DNA of 64,000 bases. Source: Trileptium ribeirensis. Lineage: Eukaryota; Nematoda; Enoplea; Enoplida; Thoracostomopsidae. Below the pieces are notes generated by a model. It did no database searches, was not told the DNA's origin, and worked only from the letters and a program-made list of their open reading frames with translations. This document shows, in pieces, positions 62,465-64,000 of this stretch. Location: NCBI GenBank assembly GCA_030248225.1, contig JASANE010029094.1:26600-90599 (forward strand). The letters are read 5' to 3'. The translations under genes were made by a program, and so were the position numbers. Each line of letters starts with the position of its first letter. The stretch's first letter is position 1.

Positions 62465-62785
62465 CAAAGCCAAAGAAAACATTCTCGGCGTTCTAAACGA
62501 GGCGCTACACAACGAAGAATCAGCTGTTGAAATTATAATCGAATTTTTCTACGAAATTGAATACGTTGTCGAATATTCGTGGTATGTGGAAATTTTCTAT
62601 GAAATTGGCGGCGAATTTGGCTCAGCAATGGAAGATATGTTCGGTGAAATCGATTTTGAAAATGGAAGTGCAGTCGATATTCGAGAAAAATTCGAAGCTG
62701 GTCTCGAAACTGCGTCCGAAAATCCTGAGGCGCTTCTTGATGTCGCTAACAAGTCCAAAAAGCTCTTGGCTCACGAAATGCGAGG
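62465..62785 (+). CDS. Acidic helical module gene, module 4
   Basis: The acceptor is 'ttgttccag|' and the donor 'atgcgagg|gtatgt'. Phase 2 to phase 2, 321 bases, 107 codons. The order is 'KENILGVLNEALHNEES', 'AVEIIIEFFYEIEYVVEY', 'SWYVEIFYEIGGEFGSA', the acidic turn 'GEIDFENGSAVDIREKF', and a last helix 'NPEALLDVANKSKKLLAHE'. I count 25 Asp/Glu against about 8 Lys/Arg, so the module is strongly negative. The exit 'MRG' mirrors the 'RRG' exit of module 2. Since this exon also ends in phase 2 at a good donor with no stop, at least one more exon must lie beyond 64,000. Confidence 0.82.
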
Positions 62786-62806
62786 GTATGTGTTATTATA
62801 AGTTAT

Positions 62807-64000
62807 ATCCCGCTCAAGCTAAATGTTGGACCCATCTGGATTGTTATGTCGGGCCTTCTACAAACGCAACATACAATACTATAAGCTCCATACACTGGGT
62901 ATGCTAGAAATAGTTGTAAAGTGGTGATGTTTTATTCCGCTCAAGCTAAACGTTCGACCCATCTGGATTGTTATGTCGGGCCTTCTACAAACGCAACATA
63001 CAATACTATAAGCTCCATACACTGGGTACGCTAGAAATAGTTGTAAAGTGGTGATGTTTTATTCCGCTCAAGCTAAACGTTCGACCCATCTGGATTGTTA
63101 TGTCGGGCCTTCTACAAACGCAACATACAATACTATAAGCTCCATACACTGGGTACGCTAGAAATAGTTGTAAAGTGGTGATGTTTTATTCCGCTCAAGC
63201 TAAACGTTCGACCCATCTGGATTGTTATGTCGGGCCTTCTACAAACGCAACATACAATACTATAAGCTCCATACACTGGGTACGCTAGAAATAGTTGTAA
63301 AGTGGTGATGTTTTATTCCGCTCAAGCTAAACGTTCGACCCATCTGGATTGTTATGTCGGGCCTTCTACAAACGCAACATACAATACTATAAGCTCCATA
63401 CACTGGGTACGCTAGAAATAGTTGTAAAGTGGTGATGTTTTATTCCGCTCAAGCTAAACGTTCGACCCATCTGGATTGTTATGTCGGGCTTTCTACAAAC
63501 GCAACATACAATACTATAAGCTCCATACACTGGGTACGCTAGAAATAGTTGTAAAGTGGTGATGTTTTATTCCGCTCAAGCTAAACGTTCGACCCATCTG
63601 GATTGTTACGCCGGGCCTTCTACAAAGGCGACAGACAATGCTATAACCTCCATACACTGGGTACTCTAGAAATTGTTGTAATGTATTGAAATTTTATTCC
63701 GCTCAAATTAAATGTTAGACCCATCTGGATTGTTACGACGGAACTTCTACAAACGCAACAGACAATGCTATAAGCTCCATACACTGGATACACTAGAAAT
63801 AGTTGTAAGACAATGATGTTTTATTCCGCTCAAGCTAAATGCTAGACCCATCAGGATTGTTACGTCGGGCCTTCTACGAACGCAACAGACAATACTATAA
63901 GCTCCATACACTGGGTACTCTAGAAATTGTTGTAATGTATTGAAATTTTATTCCGCTCAAACTAAATGTTAGACCCATCTGGATTGTTACGACGGAACTT
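62807..64000. repeat. Satellite, 127-bp unit, at least 9 copies, running off the window
   Basis: 'ttccgctcaag' recurs every 127 bp from 62,935. Units carry 'acccatctggattgttatg', 'tcgggccttctacaaacgc', 'aacatacaatactataagc' and 'tccatacactgggtacgct'. Copies between 62,937 and 63,600 are almost identical. Those after 63,600 are diverged and alternate between two types with a 254-bp period ('gacggaactt' near 63,738 and 63,992). The array starts about 20 bp after the donor of module 4, so it occupies the 5' end of that intron. Confidence 0.97.

Noticed and set aside
56560..62785. Identification of the modules as insect-allergen repeats, EF-hands or SXP/RAL-2-like helical proteins
   Set aside because: Size and helical character are similar, but the diagnostic motifs of those families are not visible, so no name was assigned.

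Overview
The window is nuclear DNA of an invertebrate animal: roughly one-third G+C by eye, very sparse coding sequence, multi-kilobase introns with gtaagt/gtatgt-type donors and tttcag-type acceptors, several satellites, foldback elements and MITEs, and broken retroelements (a Penelope-like fragment and a 5'-truncated LINE). The phylum cannot be fixed from the sequence. No long uninterrupted gene is present; what can be supported are exons, recognised because open frames end at good splice sites whose phases match.

Left part (1-30 kb). The first 13.6 kb holds no gene I can support; it contains a 1.5-kb foldback element, a hairpin and a 141-bp minisatellite. From 13,689 to 26,781 three + strand exons encode the C-terminal part of an RGS protein (regulator of G-protein signalling): a Ser/Ala/Thr-rich linker plus a complete RGS box, interrupted by introns of about 7.0 and 5.5 kb. 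The introns carry a 213-bp repeat, one copy of an 890-bp dispersed element, one hairpin-rich MITE and two 'acctgc' repeat elements. A Penelope-like reverse-transcriptase pseudogene follows at 27.5-28.2 kb and a second copy of the MITE at 29.9-30.4 kb.

Middle part (30-53 kb). Coding evidence is weak: a possible proline-rich exon (33.8 kb), an unrecognised intronless 187-codon frame (34.9-35.5 kb) next to a short inverted-repeat element, and a candidate first exon with a hydrophobic segment (45.6 kb). Two large satellites dominate: an 84-bp unit (42.4-45.2 kb) and an 88-bp unit (49.3-52.8 kb), both with higher-order variant patterns.

Right part (53-64 kb). The most interesting object is a + strand gene whose exons at 56.56, 59.57, 60.76 and 62.47 kb each encode one acidic, apparently helical module of 99-108 residues. 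All junctions are phase 2 and the modules resemble each other, so this is a gene grown by duplication of symmetrical exons; I do not recognise the family. A short upstream exon at 55.5 kb could supply a signal peptide in the matching phase. Its introns hold a LINE nested inside an 'acctgc' tandem repeat, the second (inverted) copy of the 890-bp element, and a 127-bp satellite that begins about 20 bp after the last visible donor and runs off the window, so the gene probably continues to the right.
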